DNA from: an uncultured Lachnospiraceae bacterium
GTDB taxonomy: Bacteria > Bacillota > Clostridia > Lachnospirales > Lachnospiraceae
NCBI GenBank assembly: GCA_910580195.1
Contig: CAJTWA010000031.1
Coordinates: forward strand, 1 to 55,451
Reading direction: 5' to 3'
Length of the DNA stretch: 55,451 nucleotides
The notes below the pieces were generated by a model, which did no database searches, had not been told where the DNA came from, and saw nothing but the letters and a program-made list of their open reading frames with translations. The translations under genes were made by a program, and so were the position numbers. Position 1 is the first letter of the stretch. Every line of letters begins with the position of its first letter. Positions 1-8,590 of the stretch are shown piece after piece.

Positions 1-59
1 CTAAGGGTTTATAGGTATCCCTCGAACAACCTAAATACATTATACAAGGAGAACAGAGC

Positions 60-2900
60 ATGAAGAACCAGAAACGGGGAAAGCATTTCATGGCCTTGTT
101 TTTAAGCGCCTTAATGCTGATCCAAGCCCCTGTAGCGTCGGCGGCAGGGCTATCCGGCGCCGAGCAGTTGGAAGGATTATCCGGCGGGGAACAGGCAGCA
201 GGCGTAGGGGCGCAGGGTGGAGGCCAAGAAGAAGGGACGCCCAAGGCCCAAAGGGTTGCCACGGGCGGCGACAGCACGGTTAACGAAAAGGATTTTGTAG
301 TAGATGCAAACGGCATCCTGACGGAGTACAAAGGGAAAGGCGGGGAAATTACCATCCCGGCTGTGGTAAAAGGTATTTCCGTAACAGGGATGAAAGATAA
401 GATTTTCAGGGAAAATAGGTCGCTGACAAAAGTTACGATTTTGGCGGAAATAGAGGAGATTGACAGGGAGGTATTTGACACTTGCGTGAACCTGAAAGAA
501 GTGGTATTCCCAAAATCAGTGAAGCATATCGGGTGGAGGGCTTTCTATGGCTGCAGCCAATTGGAGAAAGTAGTTTTCGAAGAAGGGCTGGAAACAATAG
601 GGAATATTGCTTTTGCCGGATGTACCAGCTTAAAAAGCATCCATATCCCCTTAAGCGTAACGGATGTAAGCATGAGCGCCTTTGAATCCTGCACTGCTTT
701 AGAAAGCCTTACCTTCCAGGAAGGGCAGCCAGCAGCGGAACGGAAGATTGGCGTGGGGGCTTTTCGCGGGTGTACCGGCCTGACAGAAGTTGTGCTCCCG
801 GCAGGGATGAGAATGGAAGGAGGGGCTTTTGACGGCTGCACCGGCATAACGGAATTCAAGGTTCAGGAAGGGTCGCCCTACGAGGTGTTTGACAAATGCC
901 TGTATGAGAAGGGGCGGGCAAAGTTGGTAGCCTGCCCGGTTGTGCAGGAAACGGTAACGCTCCCAAAAGAAATTACGGCCATTGGGGACCGTGCCTTCGA
1001 CGGGTGCACCAAGATTACGGAGCTGGAAATCCCGGATACCGTAACAGAGATAGGAAACTACGCATTTGACGGGTGCAGCAGCCTTAAGAAAGCTGTCCTC
1101 CCGAAAAATATAAGCCAAATTAGCGACGGGCTGTTTCGGGATGCCGGGATTACTTCCATTGAGATCCCAGAAACAGTCACAAAGATTGGAAGCTTTGCTT
1201 TTTGGGGCTGCTATGGGTTAAAGGTTGTCACATTCCCGGGGACAGTCAAGTACCTTGACCAGTATGTATTTGGTTTCTGTGGGAATTTAGTGGGCATATA
1301 CCTGCAAGAAGGGGTAGAACGTATCGGCGCAAGAGCCTTTGAGGGATGCACAAGCCTTAGGGTACTGGCTATTCCAAAATCTGTTACCGACATTGATAAA
1401 GAAGCTACCATTGATGGCGCGGAGTATTACAAAGACCTGATGGTATATGGCGAGACAGGCTCTGCGGCAGAAGCCTTTGCAGCCCAGAAGGGCTTTCCGT
1501 TTTCCGGCGGGCAGTGCCCCAGCGTGGACGATTTGAAAAAGGAGATTTATGATATCTCAAATGGGACGTTTACCATAACGCTGGAACAGGAAGAGTACGA
1601 TTATGACGGCGCAGAAAAAAGGCCCGCTGTTACCGTGAAAAAAGGTGAAACAGAGCTGATGCCCGCCGCAGATTTTGCCGTCACCTATGAAAGTAATGTA
1701 AATCCCGGCACAGCTAAGGCGGTTGTGAAAGGGCGCGGGGAATACATCGGCGAAGTTGCCAAGGAATTTACCATCAAAGGGATTGACATTTCTGGCGCAG
1801 GCTTTACCGTAACCTTAAATGAAAGCACATTTACTTACGACGGAACAGAAAAAAAGCCAGCGGTAACTGTAATGAAAGGGACGGAAACACTCCCTAGCAC
1901 TAATTATGCCGTGAAGTATGAAAACAATATTGACCCCGGTACAGCCAAGGCCATTGTCACCGGGACAGGGATTTATGCCGGGACAGTGGAGAGGGAATTC
2001 ACCATTGAGCAAGCCCCATCAGGGCCGCAAGACCCATCAGGGCCGTCAGGGCCAACAGATCCAACAGGCCCGAAAGATCCGAAAGACATTTCCGGCGCGG
2101 GCTTTACCGTAACCTTAAGCGAAACTGTTTATACTTATGACGGGACCCCAAAGCAGCCAGCGGTAACGGTAATGGAAGGGGAAAAGAAACTGTCCGGTAC
2201 CAGCTATACCGTGAAATATGAAAACAATACCGAGCCCGGGACAGCCAAAGCCATTGTCACAGGGGCAGGGAGCTACACCGGGACAGTAACGAAAACATTT
2301 ACCATCAACCCGGCTTCAGGCGGCAAAGACACGCCCAGCCAAGAGAAAAAACCCATAGGCCTTACCTGCAAGAAAGTATTTGCAAAGAAATACGGGGACA
2401 AATCATTTTCCTTGCAGGCAAAAGCAGTGAAGGGTGCAAAAATCACTTACAAGTCCTCCGATAAGAAGGTGGCGGACGTAGATAAGAAAGGCAAAGTTAC
2501 CATCAAGGGCACAGGGATTGCCACAATCACTGTCAAAGCCACCGTCTCCGGGTATGAGGCAAAATCCCTGAAGGTAACGGTAAAAGTCAGCCCATCCAAA
2601 TGTTCTGCGCCGGCCTTAAAGGTATTAAAGGGCAGGAAATTAAAGGTGAGCTGGAAAAAAGACAAACGCGCTACAGGCTACCAAGTCCAGTACTGCACCA
2701 GCAAAGCCTTCAAAAAGGGCGTGAAAACGGTTACTGTCACCAAAAACAAAACGGTTACAAAGACTATACCGAGATTAGCGAAAGGGAAACGGTATTACGT
2801 GCGTGTGCGTGCTTATAAGAGTGCGAAGCTGAACAAGAAAACACAGAAGATTTATGGGCCTTGGAGCAGTGTGAAACGCAGTGGGAAAATCGGGAAATAG
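60..2900 (+). CDS. Secreted BspA-type leucine-rich-repeat surface protein with Ig-like and FN3-like domains
   Basis: The 946-residue protein starts with a classical signal peptide (basic MKNQKRGK, hydrophobic core, cleavage near VASAA). Residues about 100-455 are tandem LRR_5/BspA repeats with the recurrent pattern AF.GC..L..V..P..V..IG. Three similar domains follow (about 494-575, 577-655 and 678-758), each with a YDG..K.PAVTV segment and ending in EFTI or TFTI. A Pro/Gly-rich linker precedes the third. A Big_2-like domain (about 770-845) and a fibronectin III-like end (about 846-946) complete it. A ribosome site AAGGAGAA lies just before the ATG. There is no LPXTG motif, so how it is retained on the surface is unknown. 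In this family such proteins are usually adhesins or surface-layer components; that role is inferred. Confidence 0.9.
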   Translation: MKNQKRGKHFMALFLSALMLIQAPVASAAGLSGAEQLEGLSGGEQAAGVGAQGGGQEEGTPKAQRVATGGDSTVNEKDFVVDANGILTEYKGKGGEITIPAVVKGISVTGMKDKIFRENRSLTKVTILAEIEEIDREVFDTCVNLKEVVFPKSVKHIGWRAFYGCSQLEKVVFEEGLETIGNIAFAGCTSLKSIHIPLSVTDVSMSAFESCTALESLTFQEGQPAAERKIGVGAFRGCTGLTEVVLPAGMRMEGGAFDGCTGITEFKVQEGSPYEVFDKCLYEKGRAKLVACPVVQETVTLPKEITAIGDRAFDGCTKITELEIPDTVTEIGNYAFDGCSSLKKAVLPKNISQISDGLFRDAGITSIEIPETVTKIGSFAFWGCYGLKVVTFPGTVKYLDQYVFGFCGNLVGIYLQEGVERIGARAFEGCTSLRVLAIPKSVTDIDKEATIDGAEYYKDLMVYGETGSAAEAFAAQKGFPFSGGQCPSVDDLKKEIYDISNGTFTITLEQEEYDYDGAEKRPAVTVKKGETELMPAADFAVTYESNVNPGTAKAVVKGRGEYIGEVAKEFTIKGIDISGAGFTVTLNESTFTYDGTEKKPAVTVMKGTETLPSTNYAVKYENNIDPGTAKAIVTGTGIYAGTVEREFTIEQAPSGPQDPSGPSGPTDPTGPKDPKDISGAGFTVTLSETVYTYDGTPKQPAVTVMEGEKKLSGTSYTVKYENNTEPGTAKAIVTGAGSYTGTVTKTFTINPASGGKDTPSQEKKPIGLTCKKVFAKKYGDKSFSLQAKAVKGAKITYKSSDKKVADVDKKGKVTIKGTGIATITVKATVSGYEAKSLKVTVKVSPSKCSAPALKVLKGRKLKVSWKKDKRATGYQVQYCTSKAFKKGVKTVTVTKNKTVTKTIPRLAKGKRYYVRVRAYKSAKLNKKTQKIYGPWSSVKRSGKIGK

Positions 2901-2948
2901 AAAGAAACCAAGGCGAATAATAGGGTAGAATGGTGGAATCTTTGATAC

Positions 2949-2990
2949 CGGACGGCAATACCGGGCAGCCCGGTATTGCCTGTGTATTGG
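2949..2990. repeat. Core-less short version of the 180-bp hairpin element
   Basis: The 10-bp arms CAATACCGGG and CCCGGTATTG are perfectly complementary around a CAG loop. The left flank GGACGGCAAT and right flank ATTGCCTGTGTATTGG match the outer ends of the 180-bp elements at 36198-36377 and 54190-54369. The internal 130-odd bases are absent. It has no T-run, so terminator function is uncertain, although it follows the stop codon of the surface-protein gene. Confidence 0.65.
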
Positions 2991-3011
2991 AAAGAAAGTT
3001 CGTTTTAAGAA

Positions 3012-3063
3012 AAGAAGAGAAAAGGGGCTGCTGCGCGAAAATGGCGCTGCAGCCCTCTTCTTT
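3012..3063. terminator. Bidirectional terminator between convergent genes
   Basis: An imperfect inverted repeat pairs GAAGAG plus GGGCTGC with GCAGCCC plus TCTTC. An A-rich run lies on the left and a T-rich run on the right, so it can serve the surface-protein gene on plus and be read from the minus side too. It sits about 50 bp beyond the end of the minus-strand oxidoreductase gene. Confidence 0.6.
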
Positions 3064-3116
3064 GCCTAAATCCAAATTCCAATATTAATCCTATGGCGCG
3101 CTAAAGCTAAATGGCG

Positions 3117-5153
3117 TCAGATATTTAAGCACATGGTATAAGCAGACCAGATGCAGCCCATCAGGTTCGAGGGCTTTTCTGCATCCCCGAGAAGATGTAC
3201 GTTATCTGCTTTGATGGTATCGTATAATTCCCTGTTGGAAACATAGCCGACGGATACGACTATGGTGTCTGCATCTACTGGCTTTACGTCCCTATGGATG
3301 CCCTGCAGGCTCTGGTTGAAGGCCCTGTCGTTGATATTTGGCTCATTGTATGTGGTTGTTTCAATATATGCTTTTCCGTCTTCGTATTTTATAACCTTGG
3401 AATTCTTAAGGATGTCAACTTTGTAATAGTCCATCAGGTCCCGGAGGCAATTGTAATTAGAAGCGGATAAGCCTTCCACATTCAGGATGGTTGGGCAGGT
3501 TTCCACAAGGGTGACTTTTTTATTTTTCCTTGCTAGGTCATATGCCAGCTCACATCCAGTCAGGCCGGCGCCGACAATGACAACGTTCTGGTCCTGAATA
3601 TTCTGGTTCTGCAGCACATCTACCGCATAACGGACAGACGGCTGGCCAAAGCCGGGCACAGGCAGTTTTCTTTCGTTGGCTCCTGTAGCAACGAAGATTT
3701 CGTCATAGCCTTCTTTGTCTTCTGGCTTAAATTCTGTCTGCAGCAGCACATGGACGCCCGTGTCCTTCATCTGTTTCCGGTACCATTCAATGAGGCGGCG
3801 GTCGTCGTCTTTAAAGTCAAAGGCTGCCGCTGCAATGAAGATGCCTCCCAGCACGTCCTTTTTCTCGTACAGGTCGACTTCATGGCCGCGCAATGCGCAG
3901 ACCCGGGCTGCTTCCATTCCTGCGATTCCGCCGCCGACAACGGCAATCTTCTTTTTCGTGCCTGCCTTGGTGATATTGTAATGGTTCTCCATGCCGCACC
4001 TTGGGTTCAATGCGCAGGAGATGTCCTTCAGCGCCATTTTCTCATAATCAAATTGGACGATTCTGGCAAGGCACCCAAAATGGCAGGAAATGCACGGGCG
4101 GATATCGTCAAGCCGTTCCTCCCTAAACTTTATGGGCAGTTGTGGGTCTGCCAGTAAGGGGCGGCCCATGCCCATCATGTCAATCCTGCCTTCTGCAATG
4201 GAACGGTCTGCCAAATCAGGGTCGTCAAAACGGCCGGCACAGATGACGGGGATGTCCACTTCCTTTTTAATCAGGGCAACATCTTCTAAGTTGAGGGCTT
4301 TTGGCATATATACCGGCGGGTGCGGCCAATACCATGCGTCATAGGTCCCATTATCGCAGTCTAACATGTCATAGCCGGCATCCTGCAAGATTCTGGCGGC
4401 CTTTTTGCTTTCCTCGTAATCCCTTCCAAACTCTTCAAATTCCTCGCCCGGGACCGCTCCCCGGTTAAAGCCTTTTGTATAGCTTTTTACGGAATAGCGC
4501 AGCGAAACAGGGAAATCTTTTCCGCACCTATCCTTGACAGCCTGTACAGCCTCAACTGCAAAACGCAGGCGGTTCTCCAGCGGCCCGCCGTACTCGTCGG
4601 TACGTTTATTAAATGAGGAAATGGCAAACTGGTCCAGAAGGTACCCTTCATGGACTGCATGGATCTCCACGCCGTCCACGCCGGCGTCTTTGGCTGCTTT
4701 TGCCCCAATGGCAAACCATTCGATATACTGGCGGATTTCGTCTGCGGTCATTTCCCGCTGCAGTTCCTTTGGGTTCCATACATTCGGGAGGGCAGAAGGC
4801 GCAATGCCGCCGGGGGTGCCCGCCCTTCCGGACATAGCTGAAATCATAATAAATACTTTCGAGCCATATTTATGGACGCCGTCTGCCAGATATTTCGTAT
4901 TCTCCGTATATGTAGCAGGGTTATTGACAATGGAAGGCAGGAATTCCCCCGGCGGGATGGGGGCTATCCCAGTAATAATCAGCCCAGTGCCGCCTTTTGC
5001 CCGCTCGATATAATAGTCTGCCCCGTCTTTTGTGTAGGATCCGTCCCGGTTCATCATGCGGGGAGAGAGTACGCCCATTGGCATCAGCGCAATTCTGTTG
5101 GGAATCTCCACGCTGCCAATTTTTATGGGTGAAAACAAGTGATTGTAAGCCAT
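3117..5153 (-). CDS. NADH:flavin oxidoreductase of the BaiCD/BaiH/FadH (old yellow enzyme) family
   Basis: The 678-residue protein has the full architecture of 2,4-dienoyl-CoA reductase-like enzymes. An FMN-binding OYE barrel covers about residues 1-340 and includes HAVHEGYLLDQF with the catalytic-region tyrosine. The [4Fe-4S] cysteines follow (CISCHFGC, then ISC near 380). An FAD domain carries GGGIAG, and an NAD(P)-binding fold carries GAGLTG. Relatives reduce alpha,beta-unsaturated acyl-CoAs, cinnamate-type acids or bile-acid enones. The substrate here cannot be told from sequence, and no bai genes lie nearby. It is monocistronic on the minus strand with ribosome site AAAGGAGG and a consensus promoter at 5193-5221. 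Enzyme class is secure; substrate is not. Confidence 0.9.
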   Translation of the reverse strand: MAYNHLFSPIKIGSVEIPNRIALMPMGVLSPRMMNRDGSYTKDGADYYIERAKGGTGLIITGIAPIPPGEFLPSIVNNPATYTENTKYLADGVHKYGSKVFIMISAMSGRAGTPGGIAPSALPNVWNPKELQREMTADEIRQYIEWFAIGAKAAKDAGVDGVEIHAVHEGYLLDQFAISSFNKRTDEYGGPLENRLRFAVEAVQAVKDRCGKDFPVSLRYSVKSYTKGFNRGAVPGEEFEEFGRDYEESKKAARILQDAGYDMLDCDNGTYDAWYWPHPPVYMPKALNLEDVALIKKEVDIPVICAGRFDDPDLADRSIAEGRIDMMGMGRPLLADPQLPIKFREERLDDIRPCISCHFGCLARIVQFDYEKMALKDISCALNPRCGMENHYNITKAGTKKKIAVVGGGIAGMEAARVCALRGHEVDLYEKKDVLGGIFIAAAAFDFKDDDRRLIEWYRKQMKDTGVHVLLQTEFKPEDKEGYDEIFVATGANERKLPVPGFGQPSVRYAVDVLQNQNIQDQNVVIVGAGLTGCELAYDLARKNKKVTLVETCPTILNVEGLSASNYNCLRDLMDYYKVDILKNSKVIKYEDGKAYIETTTYNEPNINDRAFNQSLQGIHRDVKPVDADTIVVSVGYVSNRELYDTIKADNVHLLGDAEKPSNLMGCIWSAYTMCLNI

Positions 5154-5184
5154 AAGTTACCTCCTTTACCTGATACGTTATCTG

Positions 5185-5221
5185 ATATGGTAATTATAAG
5201 GTCAGGACCATATTTTGTCAA
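5185..5221 (-). promoter_or_regulatory. Promoter with overlapping inverted repeat for the flavin oxidoreductase gene
   Basis: Read on minus: -35 TTGACA (5216-5221), a 17-bp spacer and -10 TATAAT (5193-5198), a perfect consensus. The inverted repeat ATATGGT (5185-5191) / ACCATAT (5207-5213) brackets the -10 box and spacer, where a repressor could block polymerase. The operator role is inferred; no regulator gene is adjacent. Confidence 0.7.
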
Positions 5222-5343
5222 ACAATTGGCAGGGAAAGGCTTTGCAAAAGGCGTAGGCGTATTCCGCAGCGGAACCGCAGCAGACAGCGCCTGAAATTTC
5301 TTTGCATTTTGATACAGTCATTTCTCTTACAGAAATTAATAAG

Positions 5344-5372
5344 TTGCAAAAACCTCCTTTTCGAAGTATGAT
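5344..5372 (+). promoter_or_regulatory. Probable promoter of the IbrA/IbrB-like pair
   Basis: TTGCAA (5344-5349), a 17-bp spacer and TATGAT (5367-5372) lie about 40 bp before the ibrA-like start. No other candidate in the interval is as good. Confidence 0.5.
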
Positions 5373-5415
5373 AGAAAAGAAATTTCAATATTTTACCAAA
5401 GAGTAAGGATGTGTG

Positions 5416-6741
5416 ATGAAGATGATGGTACGGGAATATCAGAAGGAGAATGTCTATGAAGCCCTTCAGGAAAGGTTCCATTTTATCTTTCAGGAATTTG
5501 ACAACATTTATGTTTCCTTCAGCGGTGGCAAGGACAGCGGGGTGCTCTTAAACCTCCTGCTGGATTTTAAGCGGGAGCATTACCCCAAGCGGAGCATCGG
5601 GCTGTTCCATCAGGATTTTGAAGCCCAGTACACCGTGACGACGGAATATGTGGAACGGACGTTCCAGCGGCTGGAGCAGGAAATGGAACTCTACTGGGTC
5701 TGCCTGCCCATGGCGACCCGGACAGCCTTAAGCAGCTATGAGATGACTTGGTATCCTTGGGACGACATGAAAAAGGACATCTGGGTACGGCCTATGCCGA
5801 ACCACCCCTATGTCATCAATCTGAGCAAGCCCTTTACCCACTACCGGTACCGGATGCCGCAGGAGGCTCTTGCTAAGCAATTCGGGCGGTTCTATAAGGA
5901 GCAGCATGGGAAACGGAAAACCGTCTGCCTCCTAGGGATGCGGGCAGAGGAGTCCATGCAGCGCTACAGCGGGTTTTTGAACCGGAAATACGGGTATGAG
6001 GGGCAGTGCTGGATTGCCAAGCAATTTAAGGATGTCTATAGCGCCTCCCCCTTGTATGACTGGACCAACAACGACGTGTGGGCGGCAAATTTCCAGTTTG
6101 GGTATGATTATAACAAGCTGTACGACTTATATTACATGGCGGGCCTAAAGCCAAGCCAGATGCGGGTAGCGTCCCCATTCAACGACTATGCCAAGGACAG
6201 CCTGAACCTGTACCGTGTCATTGACCCGGAAATCTGGGCAAAGCTGGTAGGCCGCGTCCGGGGCGTCAATTTCGGCTCAGTGTACGCAAGGACAAAGGCC
6301 ATGGGCTACCGGAACATCAAGCTGCCGGAAGGCCACACATGGGAATCCTACACCAAGTTCCTGTTGGATACCCTGCCCGTGCGGATCCGGAACAATTATG
6401 TGAAAAAATTCCGGACGTCCATGAAATTCTGGCATGAAACCGGGGGCGGTCTTCCGGAAGAAACCATCCAAGAGCTGATTGACCGTGGATACCAAATCAA
6501 GCGGAACGGGGTTTCCAACTACACCGTCAAGAAAAATTCCAGAGTCATATTTTTGGAAAAAATCCCAGACCACACGGACGATATCAAGTCCACCAAGGAT
6601 ATCCCAAGCTGGAAACGCATGTGCTTCTGCATTTTGAAAAACGACCATATTTGCAGGTTCATGGGATTTGGGCTGTCTGCCAAGGAGCGGGAGCAGGTTC
6701 GTGAAATCAAGAAAAAATATGGGGAGTTTGCCAATAAGTAA
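5416..6741 (+). CDS. ibrA: IbrA-like PAPS-reductase-family protein (DUF3440)
   Basis: The 441-residue protein has an N-terminal PP-loop SFSGGKDSG (about residues 34-42) of the adenylyl-binding PAPS reductase / N-type ATP pyrophosphatase fold, and a long C-terminal DUF3440 region. It matches the layout of E. coli IbrA and is distantly related to DndC, which handles sulfur in DNA phosphorothioation. Its biochemical reaction is not established. The next gene is a ParB-like protein, exactly the ibrA-ibrB order. I prefer the ATG at 5416 because AAGGA ends six bases before it; a GTG three bases upstream is also open. Roles proposed for relatives include regulation of immunoglobulin-binding proteins in E. 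coli; any defence or DNA-modification role here is inference. Confidence 0.82.
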   Translation: MKMMVREYQKENVYEALQERFHFIFQEFDNIYVSFSGGKDSGVLLNLLLDFKREHYPKRSIGLFHQDFEAQYTVTTEYVERTFQRLEQEMELYWVCLPMATRTALSSYEMTWYPWDDMKKDIWVRPMPNHPYVINLSKPFTHYRYRMPQEALAKQFGRFYKEQHGKRKTVCLLGMRAEESMQRYSGFLNRKYGYEGQCWIAKQFKDVYSASPLYDWTNNDVWAANFQFGYDYNKLYDLYYMAGLKPSQMRVASPFNDYAKDSLNLYRVIDPEIWAKLVGRVRGVNFGSVYARTKAMGYRNIKLPEGHTWESYTKFLLDTLPVRIRNNYVKKFRTSMKFWHETGGGLPEETIQELIDRGYQIKRNGVSNYTVKKNSRVIFLEKIPDHTDDIKSTKDIPSWKRMCFCILKNDHICRFMGFGLSAKEREQVREIKKKYGEFANK

Positions 6742-6776
6742 CCAAGGGGATTCCAAACACAGGGAGGACTTTGCCA

Positions 6777-7313
6777 ATGAGCAGCAAAAATTTCAAAAGC
6801 CCGGCATATCAGGTAATACCAGTGCCGTTTGAAAAAATCGTAGCCAATGAATATAACCCAAACGCCGTTGCCCCGCCGGAAATGCGCCTGTTGTATGACA
6901 GCATCAAGGAGGACGGCTATACCATGCCGATTGTATGCTATTACGCGAAGGAAAAAGACGTCTATGTCATTGTAGACGGCTTCCACCGCTACCGCATCAT
7001 GAAGGAGCATAAGGACATTTACGAGCGGGAAGGGGGCATGCTGCCCGTCACCGTCATTGAAAAATCCCTTTCCAACCGGATGGCAAGCACCATCCGCCAT
7101 AACCGGGCAAGGGGGACCCATGACGTAGACCTAATGAGCAACATCGTCAAAGAGCTCCATGAAATTGGCCGTTCCGACAATTGGATTTCCAAGCATCTGG
7201 GCATGAGCAAGGACGAAATCCTAAGGCTTAAGCAGATTACAGGCCTTGCCGCATTGTTCCGGGACGTGAAGTTCGGGCAGGCGTGGAAACCGGTGGAACG
7301 GGAAGAACCGTGA
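6777..7313 (+). CDS. ibrB: IbrB-like ParB/Srx-domain protein
   Basis: The 178-residue protein has a ParB N-terminal-type domain with VDGFHRYR (about residue 64) in place of the ParB GERR box, followed by a helix-turn-helix-like region (DNWISKHLGMSKDEILRLKQ). It lies 35 bp after the PAPS-reductase-like gene and is probably cotranscribed. The ATG at 6777 is chosen because AGGGAGG lies nine bases upstream; a TTG six bases earlier is less likely. ParB/Srx folds of this kind may act as CTPases, nucleases or DNA-binding proteins. Pairing with IbrA is the strongest clue to identity, not to activity. Confidence 0.8.
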   Translation: MSSKNFKSPAYQVIPVPFEKIVANEYNPNAVAPPEMRLLYDSIKEDGYTMPIVCYYAKEKDVYVIVDGFHRYRIMKEHKDIYEREGGMLPVTVIEKSLSNRMASTIRHNRARGTHDVDLMSNIVKELHEIGRSDNWISKHLGMSKDEILRLKQITGLAALFRDVKFGQAWKPVEREEP

Positions 7314-7324
7314 ATGGCTGGATT

Positions 7325-7362
7325 AAAAAAGCTATTTTGCATCCGGATGCAAAATAGCTTTT
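7325..7362. terminator. Strong bidirectional terminator
   Basis: A near-perfect palindrome has arms of about 19 bases meeting at CATCCGGATG, with A5 on one side and T5 on the other. It separates the convergent ibrB-like gene (plus) and the antitoxin-like gene (minus). Confidence 0.85.
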
Positions 7363-7366
7363 TCTG

Positions 7367-7858
7367 TCAGGGATTGCCGGGGCGTTCTGGGAGATGCCCC
7401 TCGGCTGCGCCTATCCCCTTCCCAACGATATGCCCTGCAACTGCAGCAAATTTCGTAATGTCCGCTTCGTGCAGCGTAGGGTAAAGGGATAACACCCGCC
7501 CAAAACCTAGCCCTTTTCCCGCTAAGTATGCAAAACTATCCCCTGTATACCACTGGTAATAAGCCAGCGCCCAGCCTGCCCAATATTCTGGGCTTTTTTC
7601 ACCCCAGCCCACCGAGGGCTCCACAGTAGGCCGTTTTCCTTCCATCCGGTAAACCACCTCAATTGCCAGCTCCGGCCCGGAAAGCCCGGCAACATACTTA
7701 GGGTTTCCTCTTCCGAACCGTTCTGCAACCCCGGACGCAAGGAATTGGGGAAAAAACCGTTCCGGCTTATAACCAAGGTCGCAAATAGCATAGTCAAACA
7801 TATCCCCAAGGTTATTCATGGCATCGTTGAGGTAAGTTTCGCCGTAAGCGTGGGTCAT
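7367..7858 (-). CDS. Probable antitoxin/partner of the DUF3990 protein
   Basis: This is a 163-residue soluble, probably alpha-helical protein with MFDYAICDLGY near its start and the conserved-looking motif EYWAGWALAYYQWYTG near residue 92. I recall the same motif in small proteins beside DUF3990 genes in other Firmicutes, but I cannot name a family. Its start overlaps the upstream toxin-like gene by 47 bases. The ribosome site AAGGGAGGAG lies inside that gene, ten bases before ATG 7858, which favours this start over an in-frame ATG at 7819. Overlap and order suggest translational coupling. The antitoxin role is inferred from position. Confidence 0.6.
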   Translation of the reverse strand: MTHAYGETYLNDAMNNLGDMFDYAICDLGYKPERFFPQFLASGVAERFGRGNPKYVAGLSGPELAIEVVYRMEGKRPTVEPSVGWGEKSPEYWAGWALAYYQWYTGDSFAYLAGKGLGFGRVLSLYPTLHEADITKFAAVAGHIVGKGIGAAEGHLPERPGNP

Positions 7859-8522
7859 TTTCTTTCCACTCCTCCCTTAAAATATCAATCAGGTAAATGT
7901 CGCTGGATGCACGCCTGTTTTTGCGTTCCCGGCGGTATGTGTCCCGTGCCTCCATGTCCCGTGCCGATTTTTTGGGGAAATAGATTTCTTTTTCCGCAGC
8001 GACAGCTTCTTGGAAAGAAATATGCCTGAACGCCTTTTGGCTCTTTAACACAATTTGTTCCCCCAGCTTGCCAAGGTACATTGCCTTTTCAAGCTGCGTA
8101 AGGGACAGGGTATTGTTTAAGAAAGCATTTGCAAACGAAAAATAGGAATCGTCCGCCCGGTAGCCGATGATAATATCATAAAGCTGATAGTCCGGGAGGA
8201 ACCGTTCCAGAAGGTAATCCCTGCCTTCCGCGGCAATATCGTTTGCTATCTTGAATACACGGTTTTGCAGCAGGATAGAAAGCCAATTCAGGATATGGTA
8301 ATGTTCCCCAGACAGGTTTAGGACGGTAAGGCCTGACAAATCCAAGCGGTAAACATTTGCATATCCGCTGTTTTCTTCGTTACAGGCCCATTCTTTTGCT
8401 AGGGAGAGCTTTTCCGTGCAATAAAAGCCAAGCCCGTAATCGTTCCTTGGGTTGCCTTCCCCGAAGATAGGGGTGCGGATTATTTTTTGCGAACCATGGC
8501 AAATTGTCAATGGATGTTCCAT
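7812..8522 (-). CDS. DUF3990-type ADP-ribosyltransferase-like protein (candidate toxin)
   Basis: The 236-residue protein begins with a HGS motif (ICHGS, His9), followed by NDYGLGFYCTEKLSLAKEWA. This is the His...Tyr pattern of DUF3990 and other ART-fold proteins. LGEQIVLKSQKAF near residue 165-180 may supply the third Glu/Gln position. DUF3990 proteins are predicted NAD-dependent ADP-ribosyltransferases and usually sit in two-gene modules. Start ATG 8522 has GGAGGT six bases upstream. The gene lies 68 bp after aroA on the same strand and overlaps its partner. Fold assignment is reasonable; target and toxicity are unknown. Confidence 0.7.
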   Translation of the reverse strand: MEHPLTICHGSQKIIRTPIFGEGNPRNDYGLGFYCTEKLSLAKEWACNEENSGYANVYRLDLSGLTVLNLSGEHYHILNWLSILLQNRVFKIANDIAAEGRDYLLERFLPDYQLYDIIIGYRADDSYFSFANAFLNNTLSLTQLEKAMYLGKLGEQIVLKSQKAFRHISFQEAVAAEKEIYFPKKSARDMEARDTYRRERKNRRASSDIYLIDILREEWKENDPRLRRNLPQRCHE

Positions 8523-8590
8523 GCTGTTACCTCCAATGTACCTATTATCCTGTTCTTAATATAGTTCAGCAAGGAAGCATAGCGGCTCCT

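Noticed and set aside
3117..5153. Part of a bile-acid 7-dehydroxylation (bai) operon
   Set aside because: The enzyme family fits, but no other bai genes flank it and its promoter serves a single gene.
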